A model generated the notes under the pieces. That model had not been told where the DNA came from and ran no database searches. It saw only the letters and a list, made by a program, of their open reading frames with translations. From the NCBI GenBank assembly GCA_017615495.1, contig JAGAAA010000015.1:1-27671 (forward strand): 27,671 bases of DNA, in the 5' to 3' direction. This DNA comes from Clostridia bacterium. Its GTDB lineage: Bacteria > Bacillota > Clostridia > Christensenellales > CAG-1252. A program made the position numbers and the translations under genes. Below are positions 1 through 7,415 of the stretch, one piece after another; positions within the stretch are counted from its first letter, which is position 1; every line of letters starts with the position of its first letter.

Positions 1-3
1 CAG

Positions 4-32
4 TTGCAATGGGTTTTTCGATATGATATAAT
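4..32 (+). promoter_or_regulatory. Promoter of tRNA-Leu
   Basis: A -35 box TTGCAA (4-9) and a perfect -10 box TATAAT (27-32) are separated by 17 bases. Transcription would start about 39-40, a few bases before the tRNA 5' end at 43. The -35 lies at the very edge of the window, so upstream elements cannot be judged. Confidence 0.7.
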
Positions 33-42
33 AAGCCAGCAA

Positions 43-128
43 GCCGAAGTGGTGGAATGGCAGACGCGATGGACTCAAAATCCATTGTTGGCGACAACGT
101 GTGGGTTCAAGTCCCACCTTCGGCACCA
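43..128 (+). tRNA. tRNA-Leu, anticodon CAA
   Basis: Class II tRNA. The acceptor stem GCCGAAG (43-49) pairs with CTTCGGC (118-124), followed by discriminator A and an encoded CCA (126-128). The anticodon arm has a seven-base loop CTCAAAA, so the anticodon is CAA, which reads UUG leucine codons. A long variable arm GTTG-GCGA-CAAC is present, as expected for leucine tRNAs, and the T loop is GTTCAAG. Its own promoter and terminator flank it. Confidence 0.95.
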
Positions 129-130
129 AG

Positions 131-157
131 AGCACTCGTGAGAACGAGTGCTTTTTT
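131..157 (+). terminator. Intrinsic terminator of tRNA-Leu
   Basis: A perfect 9 bp stem, AGCACTCGT (131-139) with ACGAGTGCT (144-152), has a GAGA loop and is followed by a T run to 157. It begins two bases after the tRNA CCA. Confidence 0.9.
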
Positions 158-171
158 CTATAATCGGGCTA

Positions 172-200
172 TATACATCGAAAACGACTTGTGGTATACT
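172..200 (+). promoter_or_regulatory. Promoter of the AT-rich orphan gene
   Basis: A -10 box TATACT (195-200) sits 17 bases downstream of a -35-like TATACA (172-177). It lies after the tRNA terminator and 27 bases before the ATG at 228, so the orphan gene is probably transcribed independently of the tRNA. Confidence 0.55.
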
Positions 201-227
201 GAAGAAAAATGCAAAGGAGAAAGATTT

Positions 228-791
228 ATGGTAACAATAGATCCGAAAAAAGCTATCAAAGATTTTGTTATCAGAAGTATGAAGTTTGAAAAATACAAAA
301 AGTTAATCTATGATCTTTTGAAGACGGATGTCTCAACGAATGCGGATTATCAAAAGAATTTTAATGGTTTTTTTAAGGTGCGCAAAAATAAAGATTGGCA
401 AAAAGAATTCTATTCTTTGTTTGAAAGCGTAAAAACTAAAAGATTAACTTTCGCTGATATTATTACTGAGATTTATAGGCGGACGGGAACAGTTGAAACA
501 TCCTTTTCCAGTAAAATGTTGGCTACAATCAATCCCAATATGCCTATCTGTGATCAATTCGTTTTAAAAAATTTGGGTTTGAAGTTAACGGAAACCGATC
601 CAGAAGAGAAATTGAAGAAAGCAATCGCTTTGTATGACCAAATACAAAAATGGTATGCTGCTTATTTAAAAACGGACAATGCTAAAGAATGCCTCAAATT
701 TTTTGATGATAACTTTGCCGATTATAAATGGATGACGGACGTAAAGAAAATAGATTTCTTTTTATGGAATATACGGGAGGATGAAGAATAA
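228..791 (+). CDS. Hypothetical protein, AT-rich orphan next to tRNA-Leu
   Basis: A 187-residue soluble protein of unknown function, rich in Lys, Phe, Asp and Asn, with no signal peptide, membrane segment or motif I can name. I start it at ATG 228 because AAAGGAG lies at 213-219. The reading frame is open further upstream, but that extension runs through the tRNA and its terminator and cannot be coding. The central stretch (FSSKMLATINPNMPICDQFV) resembles, from memory, uncharacterised Bacillota proteins; I assign no function. Base composition is much more AT-rich than every other gene here, and codon choice favours A/T-ending codons. Together with its position behind a tRNA, this suggests acquisition by transfer. 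It has its own promoter and a strong downstream terminator (922-954), so it is a single-gene unit. Confidence 0.75.
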   Translation: MVTIDPKKAIKDFVIRSMKFEKYKKLIYDLLKTDVSTNADYQKNFNGFFKVRKNKDWQKEFYSLFESVKTKRLTFADIITEIYRRTGTVETSFSSKMLATINPNMPICDQFVLKNLGLKLTETDPEEKLKKAIALYDQIQKWYAAYLKTDNAKECLKFFDDNFADYKWMTDVKKIDFFLWNIREDEE

Positions 792-921
792 CACATCACA
801 TTTCATTTCCCCGATTCATATGATTCAGTAGCACAAAAGAAAAAGTCGGTGGGGGCGAAAGCTTCCGAAAAACGAATGAGATACCCCTTGAGAAGCGCCG
901 GCGCCGGCTTGACCAAGTTAT

Positions 922-954
922 CGTACCGTTCTAAAAAGAGCGGTACGTTTTTTT
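922..954 (+). terminator. Strong intrinsic terminator upstream of ppa
   Basis: An 11 bp stem with one G-T pair (922-932 with 937-947, core CGTACCG/CGGTACG) has an AAAA loop and a run of seven T (948-954). It ends the orphan-gene unit and insulates the ppa promoter. The 130 bases between the orphan stop codon and this hairpin hold no ORF and no RNA family that I recognise. Confidence 0.9.
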
Positions 955-976
955 AGCGGCTTTCTCGTTCTATCCC

Positions 977-1005
977 TTGAAAAAACTTTAATATAGTGAT
1001 AAAAT
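977..1005 (+). promoter_or_regulatory. Promoter of the ppa operon
   Basis: TTGAAA (977-982), a 17-base spacer and TAAAAT (1000-1005) give a good sigma-A type promoter. Transcription would start near 1012, leaving a short leader with GGAGG at 1025-1029 before ATG 1038. It may drive the whole run of overlapping genes to 7327. Confidence 0.75.
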
Positions 1006-1037
1006 AAAATATAACGTTTTCAACGGAGGTTTTCCCC

Positions 1038-1571
1038 ATGAATTTGTGGAAAGATATGAACCCTTCACGCATCGCTCCGCAGGATTTTATCGCTGTGATC
1101 GAAATCAGCAAAGGCAGCAAGAACAAGTACGAATTGGATAAGGAATCCGGCGCCTTGATCTTGGACCGCGTGCTGTATACGTCCACGCATTATCCGGCAA
1201 ACTACGGCTTCATCCCGCTCACCTACGCCGACGACAAGGACCCTTTGGACGTTTTGGTGCTTTGCAGCGAGCAGATCGCGCCGCTTGCCTTGGTGGAATG
1301 TTACCCCATCGGCGTTATGGCGATGATCGACGGCGGCGCCTTTGACTACAAGATCATTGCGGTGCCTTTCCACGACCCCACCTACAACGGGTACCACGAC
1401 GTTGGGGAACTTCCGCCGCACATCGTGCAGGAGATCGCGCACTTCTTCAACGTTTACAAGCAGCTTGAGCACAAGGAGACCACCGTGATGGAGATCTTTG
1501 GCAAGGGCCGCGCTTTGGATATCATCAAGGAAGCCATCACGCTTTATAGGGAGAAGTTCGTTCAGCAATAA
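1038..1571 (+). CDS. ppa: Inorganic pyrophosphatase, family I
   Basis: Soluble cytoplasmic enzyme that hydrolyses pyrophosphate to phosphate, driving biosynthetic reactions forward. At 177 residues it has the usual bacterial family I length. Visible active-site residues are E22, K30, E32, R44, Y52 and Y56, the signature D66-K-D68-P-L-D71-V, and the metal and phosphate ligands D98, D103 and K105. The second signature position is Lys, where the textbook pattern prefers a small or acidic residue; this should not affect catalysis. Start chosen by GGAGG at 1025-1029. The next gene begins two bases after its stop codon, so it heads an operon. Confidence 0.95.
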   Translation: MNLWKDMNPSRIAPQDFIAVIEISKGSKNKYELDKESGALILDRVLYTSTHYPANYGFIPLTYADDKDPLDVLVLCSEQIAPLALVECYPIGVMAMIDGGAFDYKIIAVPFHDPTYNGYHDVGELPPHIVQEIAHFFNVYKQLEHKETTVMEIFGKGRALDIIKEAITLYREKFVQQ

Positions 1572-1573
1572 CT

Positions 1574-3019
1574 ATGGAAAAATTTGACGTCATCGTGATT
1601 GGCGGCGGCGTTGTGGGCACGGCGGTGCTCCGCAGCCTTGCCGCGTACAAAGCCAAGACCCTTCTTTTGGAAAAAGCAAGCGACGTTGCCACCGGCGCCA
1701 GCCGCGCCAACAGCGGCATCGTGCACGCGGGTTACGACGCGGAAACGGGCACCAAGAAGGCGCTTTTTAACGTAAAAGGCGCGGCGATGTTCCCCTCTTT
1801 GACTGCGGAATTGCACGTTCCGTACCAAAAGACGGGCTCCCTCGTGGCGGCAAGGGAGGGGGGGCTTCCCGCTCTTCAAGCGCTCTATGAAAGAGGGGTG
1901 GCAAACGGCGTCAAAGTGGAGGTCATCGACCGCAAAAGGATATTGGAACTGGAACCTAATATTTCGCCCGAGATCGCGTACGCGCTGTACGCACCCGAAG
2001 CGGGCGTGGTTTCCCCTTATAAGCTTACCATCGCGCAGGCGGATCACGCCGTTATAAACGGGGCGGAGATCCGTTTGGAAGAAAAGGTCGTTTCGCTTGA
2101 AAAAACGGCGGACGGGTTTGCCGTCCGTACCGAAAAAGGCGAATACTTTGCTTCGTACGTCATAAACGCCGCGGGTGCGGGCGCCTCGGAAGTAAACGCC
2201 CTCATCGGGGAGGATGCTCCCACCGAAACGCACGCCGTAGGCGACTACTACATTTTGGACAGCAAGGAAGCCGGGGTGGTAAACACCGTGGTCTTCCCCC
2301 TCCCGGATGAGAAGGGCAAGGGCATCTTGGTCGCCCCCACGGCGGACGGCAACGTGATCCTCGGGCCTACTTCGAGGAAGGTGCCGCACGAAGTTGCGGA
2401 AGAAAACGAAGTGACGAGGGAGGGCTTGGCGCTTGTACGAGAGGGCGTCGGGCGCTTGATCCCCTGCGTCAATTTGCGTTCCGTGATACGCGTCTATGCG
2501 GGCACGCGCACCGCAGTCGGCAGCGACTTCATTATTGAGGAATCCAAAAAGGTCAAAAATTACTTTATGCTCCTCGGCATTTGCTCCCCCGGCTTAACTT
2601 CCGCCCCTGCCATAGGCGAGTACGTCGCCGGCGTTGCGGCAGAAGCTCTTGGGCTCATAAAGAAAGAAAAAATGCGTCCGCTTCCCGCTCGCTTTCATTT
2701 GACCAAAGCCACGGAAGAGGAGATCGAAGACAAGATCGCATCTGATTCTGCCTACGGCAGGATCGTTTGCCGTTGCGAAAAAGTTACGGAAGGGGAAATT
2801 TTGGAAGCCATCCGCTCGCCGCTCCCCGCGCATACGGTGGACGCGGTCAAGCGCAGGGTGCGCGCAGGTATGGGCAGGTGTCAAGGCGGCTTTTGCCGTC
2901 CGCGCGTGATGGAGATCTTATCGCGCGAACTCAACATCCCTCTCTCGAAGATCAGATTGGGCGACAAGGGCAGCGAGATCGCTCCCTACGAGGTGAAAGA
3001 CGGGTATGAAAAAGTTTGA
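1574..3019 (+). CDS. GlpA-like FAD-dependent dehydrogenase with BFD-type [2Fe-2S] domain
   Basis: A 481-residue flavoprotein of the DAO/glycerol-3-phosphate dehydrogenase family. The N-terminal Rossmann FAD motif GGGVVGTAVLRSL is near residues 11-23, and the substrate-domain landmarks NSGIVHAGYDAETGTKK and RVYAGTRTAVGSDFII follow. The C-terminus is a BFD-like [2Fe-2S] domain with cysteines 399, 401, 436 and 441 (CxC-x34-C-x4-C), as in anaerobic GlpA. The next two genes encode the partner flavoprotein and a DUF1667 protein. This three-gene set is common in Clostridia, usually near glycerol genes. The likely reaction is oxidation of glycerol-3-phosphate or a related hydroxyacid, but the substrate is inferred. 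No good Shine-Dalgarno precedes ATG 1574, so translation is probably coupled to ppa. Confidence 0.85.
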   Translation: MEKFDVIVIGGGVVGTAVLRSLAAYKAKTLLLEKASDVATGASRANSGIVHAGYDAETGTKKALFNVKGAAMFPSLTAELHVPYQKTGSLVAAREGGLPALQALYERGVANGVKVEVIDRKRILELEPNISPEIAYALYAPEAGVVSPYKLTIAQADHAVINGAEIRLEEKVVSLEKTADGFAVRTEKGEYFASYVINAAGAGASEVNALIGEDAPTETHAVGDYYILDSKEAGVVNTVVFPLPDEKGKGILVAPTADGNVILGPTSRKVPHEVAEENEVTREGLALVREGVGRLIPCVNLRSVIRVYAGTRTAVGSDFIIEESKKVKNYFMLLGICSPGLTSAPAIGEYVAGVAAEALGLIKKEKMRPLPARFHLTKATEEEIEDKIASDSAYGRIVCRCEKVTEGEILEAIRSPLPAHTVDAVKRRVRAGMGRCQGGFCRPRVMEILSRELNIPLSKIRLGDKGSEIAPYEVKDGYEKV

Positions 3020-4241
3020 CGTGGTGATCATCGGCGGCGGCCCCGCGGGAATGGCGGCGGCGCTCGGCGCGCGCGAACAGGGCGCTTCGGTCGCTCTTTT
3101 GGAGCGTGACGACCGCTTGGGCGGCATTCTCAATCAATGCATACACAACGGCTTTGGCTTGCATTATTTCGGGGAAGAACTTACCGGCCCCGAATACGCA
3201 AAGCGCTTCCGCGACAAGGTGCTTGCCGATAAGGGCATCACCGTCTTTTTGGAAGCGATGGTTTTATCCTTAACGGAAGACAGGGTCGTCCGCGCCATCT
3301 CCCCCACGGCGGGATTGATGGAACTTCACGCGGGCGCCATCGTGCTTGCGATGGGGTGCAGGGAACGCAGCGCGGGAGCCATCGCTCTTGCGGGCACGCG
3401 CCCCGCAGGTATTTACACGGCGGGTATGGCGCAACGCCTTTCCAACGTGGAAGGGTATTTGGTTGGCAAGGAAGTGGTCATCCTCGGCAGCGGAGACATC
3501 GGTCTTATCATGGCGCGCCGTATGACCAGCGAAGGGGCGAAAGTTAAGTTGGTGGCGGAGATCATGCCGTTCAGCAGCGGCTTAAAGCGCAACATCGTGC
3601 AATGTTTGAACGATTACGACATCCCGCTCCGCTATTCCACCACCGTTACCCGCGTGACGGGCAAAAACCGCCTGACCGGCGTGTACGTCGCCCCGGTGGA
3701 TGAAAAAATGAATCCCCTCCTTGAAAAGGAAGAGTATATCCCTTGCGATACCTTGTTGCTTTCCGTCGGTTTGATCCCGGAAAACGACCTTCTGACGGGT
3801 ACGAGCGTGGAGATGAGCCGCGTAACTTCGGGCGCCGTGGTGGACGAGTTCCGTCAGACTTCCGTCCCCGGCATCTTCTCGGCGGGCAACGTACTGCACG
3901 TGCACGACCTCGTGGACAACGTCAGCGAGGAAGCCTTCGTGGCGGGCGCTTCGGCGGCAAAGTTCTCCAAAGGAGAACTAGCCCTTTCGGAAACGGTTTC
4001 CGTTTTGCCCTCTAACGGGGTGCGTTACGCCCTCCCGCAAAAGGTGCATCAAGGCGAAGGGAAGGTCAAAATTTATTTCCGCGTGGACAAAGTTTACCGC
4101 GGCAGGACTGTCGTCGTAGAAAGCGGCGGGGAAGTCGTCAAGAGGAAAAAGACGCTCGTTATGGCGCCGGGCGAAATGCAAAACGTCGAGGTCGACAAAG
4201 CCTTGATCAGGGGCGACCTCTCGATCTATACGGAGGAATGA
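3006..4241 (+). CDS. NAD(P)/FAD-dependent oxidoreductase, partner of GlpA-like protein
   Basis: A 411-residue two-dinucleotide-binding flavoprotein of the pyridine nucleotide-disulfide oxidoreductase fold. The FAD motif GGGPAGMAAALGARE is near residue 10, the family block GGILNQCIHNGFGLHYFGEE near 40-58, and a second nucleotide-binding motif GSGDIGLIMARRM in the middle. There is no CxxC redox pair, so it is not a thioredoxin reductase. The motif MGCRERSAGAI is typical of the small subunits that accompany GlpA-like or HcnC-like dehydrogenases. It probably passes electrons between the GlpA-like subunit and NAD(P) or another carrier. Its start overlaps the previous gene by 14 bases, with GAGGTG at 2990-2995 as ribosome site. 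Confidence 0.85.
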   Translation: MKKFDVVIIGGGPAGMAAALGAREQGASVALLERDDRLGGILNQCIHNGFGLHYFGEELTGPEYAKRFRDKVLADKGITVFLEAMVLSLTEDRVVRAISPTAGLMELHAGAIVLAMGCRERSAGAIALAGTRPAGIYTAGMAQRLSNVEGYLVGKEVVILGSGDIGLIMARRMTSEGAKVKLVAEIMPFSSGLKRNIVQCLNDYDIPLRYSTTVTRVTGKNRLTGVYVAPVDEKMNPLLEKEEYIPCDTLLLSVGLIPENDLLTGTSVEMSRVTSGAVVDEFRQTSVPGIFSAGNVLHVHDLVDNVSEEAFVAGASAAKFSKGELALSETVSVLPSNGVRYALPQKVHQGEGKVKIYFRVDKVYRGRTVVVESGGEVVKRKKTLVMAPGEMQNVEVDKALIRGDLSIYTEE

Positions 4242-4588
4242 TGAATACCACTTGTATCATGTGCCCGATGGGCTGCTCTCTCACCGTGGAAGAAAAGGAC
4301 GGAGCCGTCATCGTGACGGGCAACGGCTGCCCGCGCGGCGAAAAATACGGCAAGGCGGAGTTCACCCATCCCGAACGGGTGGTGACCACCCTCCTCAAAG
4401 GGACGTACGGCGGCGTGGTGAGCGTCAAGACCGACCGCCCCATCCCCAAAGATAAGATCGGCGACTTGCTATCTTGGGCGGCGTCTTTCCGTTTGGACCA
4501 TGCCGTAAAGACGGGGGACGTCATTGCGGAAAGCCCCGTTGCCTGCGGAGCAAACGTCGTAGCCACGTCGGATTTTAAAGGAAGATAA
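4241..4588 (+). CDS. DUF1667 domain protein, cysteine-rich redox partner
   Basis: A 115-residue protein of the DUF1667 family, whose members follow the two flavoproteins of clostridial GlpA-like sets. The N-terminus CIMCPMGC holds C5, C8 and C12, and a fourth cysteine at C30 lies in NGCPRGEKY. This arrangement suggests an iron-sulfur or other metal site, although the biochemistry is not established to my knowledge. Two adjacent ATGs exist (4238 and 4241). I choose 4241 because GGAGG at 4232-4236 is only one base from the first but four from the second. Its stop overlaps the holA start as TAATG, so the genes are translationally coupled. Confidence 0.85.
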   Translation: MNTTCIMCPMGCSLTVEEKDGAVIVTGNGCPRGEKYGKAEFTHPERVVTTLLKGTYGGVVSVKTDRPIPKDKIGDLLSWAASFRLDHAVKTGDVIAESPVACGANVVATSDFKGR

Positions 4589-5523
4589 TGCTTTACTATG
4601 AGTTCAAAGCGCAAATAGCAAGGGGAGAAATTGCCCCCTTGTACCGCATCGACGGGGAAGATAAGTATTGGGCGGAGCTTGCTTACAAGGATCTTTTGGC
4701 GCTTTCGTCCGAACTGGATACCGAGGTGCTTCGCGACGATCAAGGGGTGGACGACGCCGTCTTCGGCGTGCAAAACTTCCCGATGATGGCGGAGCGCAAA
4801 CTCGTTGTGATACGCGACCGCAAACTTAAAGACGCGGACGTAAAGATCTTGGAAGAGTACCTCCGTTCGCCTTCTCCTACGGGGGTGATCCTGATCTACA
4901 ACTGCGAAGGCAAGGTGAGGGGGGAACGCGCCTTTACCTTTGACGCCGTTTCGGAAGGGGAGCTCGTGCCATACGTCGTGCGCCTTGCGGTGGAGATGGG
5001 GGGCGAAATCACCGATTCCGCCGCGCGCAAGTTGGTTTCGTATACCGAAATGAACATGACGCGCGTCAAAAACGAACTGTTGAAGATGATCGCCCTCGGC
5101 AAGATCACCGACGACCTCGTCGCCGCGTACGTGGAGCCCAGCTATTCGTACCGCGTGTTTGACTTCACCGACGCCATCGCGCGGGGCAGTTATATCGGGG
5201 CGTATGAAGTGCTTTCCTCGCTTGCGAGGAACCCGGCGGAATATTCGCCGTTTTTTACCAAACTGACCGATTACATCCGCTTAATGTTGCATACCAAGCT
5301 TGCCAAAAACGTACCGGATGCGATGCTTGCGGGGGCGCTTGGCGTTTCACCCTATCCGTTGCAAAAGGCAAAAAGGGCGGCGGCAAATTATACCCCGCGT
5401 CAACTTTTGGCAATACTTATGAAGATGTACGCGTTGGAGCAGGATTTTAAGTCGGGCAACATCGGCGTGGAAAACGCCATGGATCTTGCGATCGCCGAAG
5501 CGATCGAAGCGAGGAAAAAGTGA
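4588..5523 (+). CDS. holA: DNA polymerase III subunit delta
   Basis: The 311-residue delta subunit of the clamp loader, which opens the beta sliding clamp during replication. The N-terminal region reads LYRIDGEDKYWAELAYKDLL, as expected of HolA-type proteins with a RecA-like fold lacking a functional P-loop. The block RDDQGVDDAVFGVQNFPMMA and the C-terminal collar region (LQKAKRAAANYTPRQLLAIL onward) also match the family. Length is slightly short of the E. coli protein but normal for Bacillota. AAAGGAAG at 4576-4583 supports ATG 4588. It sits between redox and membrane-protein genes, not beside comEC or rpsT as in many Bacillota. Confidence 0.9.
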   Translation: MLYYEFKAQIARGEIAPLYRIDGEDKYWAELAYKDLLALSSELDTEVLRDDQGVDDAVFGVQNFPMMAERKLVVIRDRKLKDADVKILEEYLRSPSPTGVILIYNCEGKVRGERAFTFDAVSEGELVPYVVRLAVEMGGEITDSAARKLVSYTEMNMTRVKNELLKMIALGKITDDLVAAYVEPSYSYRVFDFTDAIARGSYIGAYEVLSSLARNPAEYSPFFTKLTDYIRLMLHTKLAKNVPDAMLAGALGVSPYPLQKAKRAAANYTPRQLLAILMKMYALEQDFKSGNIGVENAMDLAIAEAIEARKK

Positions 5524-6074
5524 TTGAGTTTTTTAAGAAAGTAAGCAAATACTTGGTTTACGTGATGGCGGGCGTGGCAATGCTTTTTGCCGTGTTGTCC
5601 GAAATGCTGCTCGTTACGTCCACGTCGGCTTATACGACGGGTACTTCTTATACCACGCTCATCGTTGTGGTGGGATTGATCTCCGTCGTGTTGTTTGGGT
5701 TGATGTCCAAACTGTTGATCTTCATTTCGTACCGCATCAGCAATTCGCTCTTTTTGAGAAAGAGCGGAATGCTGTATCCTTTCCCCATTCAATTTTACGA
5801 GTTTCAGGCGGTGGTTTACGCCTTTTTGATCTGCGGACTTTTGGTTTGCGGCGTCGTGCATTTGCCCGCGCTTTTCCTCCCTTCCTTGGCGAGGATCTTG
5901 AGCGCGGTGCGCACCTTGGTGCTTTGGGGCACGTTGGTTTTGATCGTGCGGTATTTCTTAAAGCATTACGCGCATGATTACGACAAAAAGTCCCTAGCGT
6001 ACTCCTTGATCATCCTTCCGTTGATCTTCCTCGTCGTTTCGCTCGTGCTCACGCTCGTGGAGGTGCTCAGATGA
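5520..6074 (+). CDS. Five-helix membrane protein of unknown function
   Basis: A 184-residue hydrophobic protein with about five predicted membrane spans (roughly residues 10-32, 44-66, 95-118, 127-147 and 160-182). I do not recognise the family. It starts with GTG 5520 inside the holA stop region, with GAGG at 5511-5514 as ribosome site. The next gene begins inside its stop codon (ATGA). The tight coupling to the M28-like membrane protein downstream suggests the two may act together in the membrane, but that is inference only. Confidence 0.75.
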   Translation: MIEFFKKVSKYLVYVMAGVAMLFAVLSEMLLVTSTSAYTTGTSYTTLIVVVGLISVVLFGLMSKLLIFISYRISNSLFLRKSGMLYPFPIQFYEFQAVVYAFLICGLLVCGVVHLPALFLPSLARILSAVRTLVLWGTLVLIVRYFLKHYAHDYDKKSLAYSLIILPLIFLVVSLVLTLVEVLR

Positions 6075-7327
6075 AAAAGTTCCTTTTGCTTTTGCTGATC
6101 TTTTCGCTGTTGATCTCCTCGTTTGCGTTTGTGGGAGCAAGCGCCGTCGCGGAGGAAACTTCTCCCTACGATTACGCCACCTTGTACGTCCAAGCGCACG
6201 CAAGGCGCGATATCCTTTCCGGCGGGGAAGGCGCCGCCGCAGCTTCCTTGACCGCGGCGCTGACCGGCTTTGGGTACGAAGTGCAAAACCCTTCCTTCCG
6301 CACCTATGCCGAAAACGCCGAGGGGAGCAGGGTCGCATACGATTATCAACACGTCGTTGGTTACAAAAACAACGGCAAGGACAAGTGCGTTTTGATCGGG
6401 TGCTATTACGGCGGGTACGAGCCGGTGGATAGTTTTGGCGTGGGCAACGGTGGGACGGTCGCTCTTTCGGTGGGCACTCTTCTTTCCGTGGCAAGCAAGC
6501 TTGTCTCTCTGCCCATGGATTACGACGTTGCCATCGCCTTTTGGGGCGGCATGGAAGTCTTTGGAGATTTCAACGTCAAAGAATGCGGGGTGCAAAAGGA
6601 CAAGATCGCCTTGTACGTCAACCTTGACGGCGTTGCGGTGGGTGACCACGATTATTTGTACGCGGACGACCTGCCGCGCGCTCACGAAACCTACTTCCGC
6701 GGCGTGATCCAAGAGGTTGGCGCAAACGTTCTCTCGGCGCCCGTTTTCAAAAAGCAAGCCTCCCTCTCTTACGGTGGGGACGACGCCTTCACTTATTCCC
6801 ACCTCGGGCTGTTAAGTACAAACCGCTTCTTTATGGCGGAAGATATCCCCTCCGTCAATTTCGTCAGCGGCGCGTGGGATTACGATTGTGGTCTTTACCG
6901 CTATGCGGGGAAGGGTGACATCGAAGGCACTTCGCTCGACACTATCGAAAGCATCGATAGCTTGAACGGCGGCCCCGACAAAACCAAGCAGAGAATGACC
7001 GCCATAGCAAACGTGGTCGTCCGCGGCGTGACGGGTGAGGGGCTCGCGCCCGCCCTCGACAAGGCGGCGAAGGAAACTTCCTCCGTGGGGCTCAACAATT
7101 CGCTTGCGTTTTATCTTGTCTCCTTTATCGGGATGGCGCTTTTGATCTTCTGCCTGATCTTCTTGTACGCCAAACAGGGCAAGGACAGAAGGGACACGGA
7201 ATGGACGCCCAATTTGAACGGAGAAAATGCCGCTCCTTACGAGGAATTCCACGGGGAAAAGGGTACGGAAGAGCCCGGCGACGCGCCTTCTGACGAAGAC
7301 GACGAGGACGACGTTTTCCGCTTTTGA
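6071..7327 (+). CDS. Membrane-anchored M28-like protein, probably without a metal site
   Basis: A 418-residue exported protein. The signal peptide is residues 1-27 (AVA before the cut), the extracellular domain about 28-343, one transmembrane helix about 344-368, and a Glu/Asp-rich cytoplasmic tail of about 50 residues. The domain follows the order of zinc aminopeptidases of family M28: a strand ending CYYGGYEPVDS, then GNGGTVALSVGTLL, a strand ending WGGMEVFGD, and VNLDGVAVGD. Where active members have His-x-Asp it shows Tyr-Gly-Gly-Tyr, the bridging Asp is replaced by Gly/Asn, and only one of the Glu pair (E162) remains. D186 is kept. It is therefore probably a non-catalytic binding or scaffold protein. 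The family call rests on motif order, not a search. GGAGG at 6059-6063 supports the start. Confidence 0.65.
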   Translation: MKKFLLLLLIFSLLISSFAFVGASAVAEETSPYDYATLYVQAHARRDILSGGEGAAAASLTAALTGFGYEVQNPSFRTYAENAEGSRVAYDYQHVVGYKNNGKDKCVLIGCYYGGYEPVDSFGVGNGGTVALSVGTLLSVASKLVSLPMDYDVAIAFWGGMEVFGDFNVKECGVQKDKIALYVNLDGVAVGDHDYLYADDLPRAHETYFRGVIQEVGANVLSAPVFKKQASLSYGGDDAFTYSHLGLLSTNRFFMAEDIPSVNFVSGAWDYDCGLYRYAGKGDIEGTSLDTIESIDSLNGGPDKTKQRMTAIANVVVRGVTGEGLAPALDKAAKETSSVGLNNSLAFYLVSFIGMALLIFCLIFLYAKQGKDRRDTEWTPNLNGENAAPYEEFHGEKGTEEPGDAPSDEDDEDDVFRF

Positions 7328-7415
7328 CGCAAGATTACGAGTTTTTACCTCGTTTCGCTTTATTTTTTTCGCGCGGTATATTATACTTAAAATAGTTTGT
7401 TAAGAGGTGGCGTTT

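Noticed and set aside
57..227. Upstream in-frame extension of the AT-rich orphan gene
   Set aside because: It reads through the tRNA-Leu, its terminator and the gene's own promoter. The ribosome site at 213-219 fixes the start at 228.
850..947. Possible TPP-like or other riboswitch before ppa (TGAGATACCCC after a GGGG segment)
   Set aside because: The second half of the TPP consensus (CTGAT...CCAGCGTAGGGA) is missing. The region lies upstream of the terminator and the ppa promoter, so it would not control ppa. No other riboswitch consensus fits.
7337..7368. Terminator after the M28-like gene (ACGAG/CTCGT and a later T run)
   Set aside because: There are only five base pairs, and the T run is separated from the stem by about 10 bases, so I do not call it.
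7382..7387. TATACT as a -10 box for cdaA
   Set aside because: The hexamer is well placed, but no acceptable -35 lies 16-18 bases upstream (TTTATT), so I left it out as a promoter call.
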